Under the pieces are notes generated by a model, which was given only the letters and a program-made list of their open reading frames with translations, ran no database searches and had not been told where the DNA came from. From Amphiduros pacificus (lineage: Eukaryota > Annelida > Polychaeta > Phyllodocida > Hesionidae), in NCBI GenBank assembly GCA_949316495.1, contig OX439010.1, positions 6,302,001 to 6,366,000 on the forward strand: a stretch of DNA of 64,000 nucleotides, read 5' to 3'. Position 1 is the stretch's first letter. Each line of letters starts with the position of its first letter. Positions 61,673-64,000 of this stretch are shown piece by piece. Position numbers and translations under genes: made by a program.

Positions 61673-62960
61673 ACCTCCATTGTCAGCGATATACCAGTAT
61701 TAACCGGATCACCATATGGAGAGACTCGCCGCTCATGCTAGCTTTAATAAACACATTGAATTTCGGTAAAATGAGGCCGTGTTTTAGAAAAGGATCAATC
61801 TAATTGAAAATAAAGTGCCTATCAGTTTAAAGTATTCAAGGTTCTCTTTGAAGAAGGTAAACACCAAAAGTATCATAGCAACTTATTTCCTCTGCATTAT
61901 CCTGTGTATTGTTCAGAACCTTTTGCCCATATGAATGTATCAATTTTATAAATAAACCATTTCAAAACAACATCTTCACTTTCAAGTTTCTTAAAACCCA
62001 GACATTGGACCTATTTGAGTTTTAAACATTTGTATGGGACAAGCCATTAATCTCCTTGTGCTGAGTGTATTTTCCCACCAGGATGTCATTGTCTCAAGTG
62101 CTGACACAAACTAAAAGTAATCCATTTACATAGCTGCATTCATCACCAAATATTTTCACCGTATCATCAAGGATCTTAACCCAAACCTGGCAGTCTGTGC
62201 CAATATGTAATTTTCTCTGAGACTTTTGTCCAGTTTGATGTCTGTATTGATATGGTATAACGCTTTTGTATAAATTGAAAACGGAACTAAGATCTTCTGT
62301 TATTGTTTGTTAGGTTTTAGTAGATTTAAGTGTGCCATTTAAGTGTTTTAAAAGAGTTTTAACTGTTATAAATATGATCTTACCTGTCAAGGAATGAAAT
62401 GTTATATCTTGGCAGAGTGTCAATCGTCTCAGATACTCTATATTGAACGCCTGAGTTTTGTTTTTCGGTGTCTATATGCTTTGACTGATACAAGATATGC
62501 TTTGACTGATATAGCAGGAAAACCTGATTGATTTTAAGAAACAATCTGATTTTAAGAAATCTGATATTATCGTCCTCAGCAATGCCAATACTTGGTAATA
62601 TCGCCTTCATTTTGGACCAGCCCTTTGAAGCCACTATTTTTTGTAAAATTTAATTAGATATCACCAAGGTAACGTGAGCTCTTCGAAGGAGGGCACTTGT
62701 TTTGGCCGATAGGAAATCCCTTTGATGAAATGAGTGAATGCAATCCATCTCTGAAAAAGAATCAGAATTGTCACCTATTAATTTAACGGTATAAGCCTGG
62801 TGGACCGAGGTCATTGTATTTTATAATATGATATTTTTGTGGTGTGCTATTTCGATCTACCATAAACACCTCCGAGCACAAAGCCGGTGTACACAACACA
62901 TGATGTATTGGGGTTCGCCGTCCTGAAGATTTCCCACCTGATATGAAAAAACGGCATAAG
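61673..62960. other. No gene recognised
   Basis: AT-rich unique DNA; an imperfect TGCTTTGACTGATA duplication near 62480-62510. Confidence 0.5.
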
Positions 62961-62965
62961 CATAT

Positions 62966-63024
62966 TCACTCACACACACATACACACACACATGCACACA
63001 CACACACATCCTCTCTCTCTCTCT
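62966..63024. repeat. (CA)n then (CT)n microsatellite
   Basis: CACACACATACACACACACA-type text followed by (TC)n, about 59 bp in total. Confidence 0.95.
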
Positions 63025-64000
63025 CATTCACCCTCTTGTTTTATGAAGAGACTTTGAATTGACTAGATTAGAAGCGTAACTGAATGACAACATTTTATTA
63101 ATGGTCATTAATTTAACTCGGTACTAAAACGGGTTAAGAAGAACCCAGAGGCAATGTTTTGTGGCGCCTTTCATAAACTTTAATTTCCCATGCCTAGGTC
63201 AAATGTTAGAAATTTGAGAAGATTGAGTATGATGACAGAAATTATTGTTGAGGTCTCCTAGTCCTGAGCAGCTCTTGTCAATCTGATGGGGTCGGCATGG
63301 CACCACGATAATTTTAAAAATGTTCAAAACTGTCCTGGTACCACTATGATTTTTCTTTGCTGAAACAATTTTCAAGTCTGTGTGGCGCTTGTGTAGACAG
63401 GAGTCATTGGTTTTCAGGCAGCCATAGGCCATAAAGAGTTCTCGCGATAATTGTAAGATTGATAAGGACTGTTGTGCGATTGCCGTACGCATTATACCTC
63501 CTGTAGAGGTTGTAATTCGTCCCTGATATTCTTGCTCAGCAAGACATCTTTCACTGTTTGTATTGTAATCTTATGAGTGACGGAAAGAATAAAGCCATAC
63601 CGAATTTATCATCGCGATTTTATTTGCTTGAGCGGTGCTGTTGAATGAGATATTTTCATTTATTCTGACCATGTTTGGATTGCCTCTCTGGCAGTTATAT
63701 AATCAGCATTAATTGGATTACATTGCGCTATGAGTTATGCGCGCCGTATGTTGGAGCAGTCTGCTGGGTCTGTCTCGTGATTACACTGTTACCTCCGAGG
63801 TCAGCAGTGCGTCTTGTTTCAGTGTGACCTCTTTAACCCTCTCCTCTCAGACACGCCAGCTGCCTTGGCATTCCCGATTGTATCATTACACGCTCCTAGA
63901 TCTACTCAAAGAACTAAAATAGACATTATCTGTTTTGGGGTATTTGACAATTCTTATACAGGTGTTCAATGAATAAATCATAAAATTTGATTCTAATGAC
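63025..64000. other. No gene recognised
   Basis: Unique sequence to the window end. Open frames of 61-97 codons show no domain. The channel-subunit gene may continue beyond this end. Confidence 0.45.

Overview
The window is animal nuclear DNA, AT-rich and very poor in genes. It carries tRNA-derived SINEs, long minisatellites and (AT)n tracts, and shows no bacterial-style gene packing. The 3' ends of the main SINE family (ending in CCCCAAACAAAC repeats) and the general repeat style suggest a lophotrochozoan, most likely a bivalve mollusc such as a scallop. This is inferred from repeat style and not proven.

Layout. From 1 to about 12.2 kb there is gene-free DNA with one short inverted-repeat transposon, full-length SINEs with clean target-site duplications, two small tandem arrays, a perfect CTCF-type site and a (GA)n tract. 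From 12.2 to 13.6 kb lies a 48-bp minisatellite with higher-order structure. From 13.6 to 26 kb there is AT-rich DNA with SINEs, two (AT)n tracts and a G-rich array. From 26.1 to 28.9 kb lies a 30-bp minisatellite of about 95 copies, and from 30.5 to 31.4 kb a 22-bp array. From 31.4 to 43 kb there are palindromic TAATTGACAG elements, a CpG-bearing segment, (AT)n tracts flanked by perfect inverted repeats, and promoter- and insulator-like motifs. A second 22-bp array lies at 43.9-45.2 kb and a 36-bp array at 46.7-49.0 kb.

The only protein-coding gene I can support starts at 52664 on the + strand. Its first coding exon (52664-53176) encodes an acidic cytosolic N-terminus, one membrane segment and the first part of a cysteine-rich extracellular loop that resembles BK-channel beta subunits (KCNMB/CaKB family). 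The exon ends at a CAG|GTTAGT donor. That junction is the first unit of a 42-bp tandem array, so the intron opens with about a dozen further copies of the donor. A 99-bp candidate exon lies at 55048-55146. I did not find the second membrane segment, so the gene probably runs past the window or uses short exons I missed.

The putative intron then holds a 60-bp array split by a clean 848-bp insertion that ends in a 160-bp near-perfect hairpin, another SINE, a CTCF-like site and a 19-bp C-rich array. Tandem arrays make up roughly a fifth of the window. Several have unit lengths divisible by three and so give long open frames in several phases and on both strands. I treat those as by-products of the repeats. 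No retrovirus-like or capsid-bearing element was recognised.
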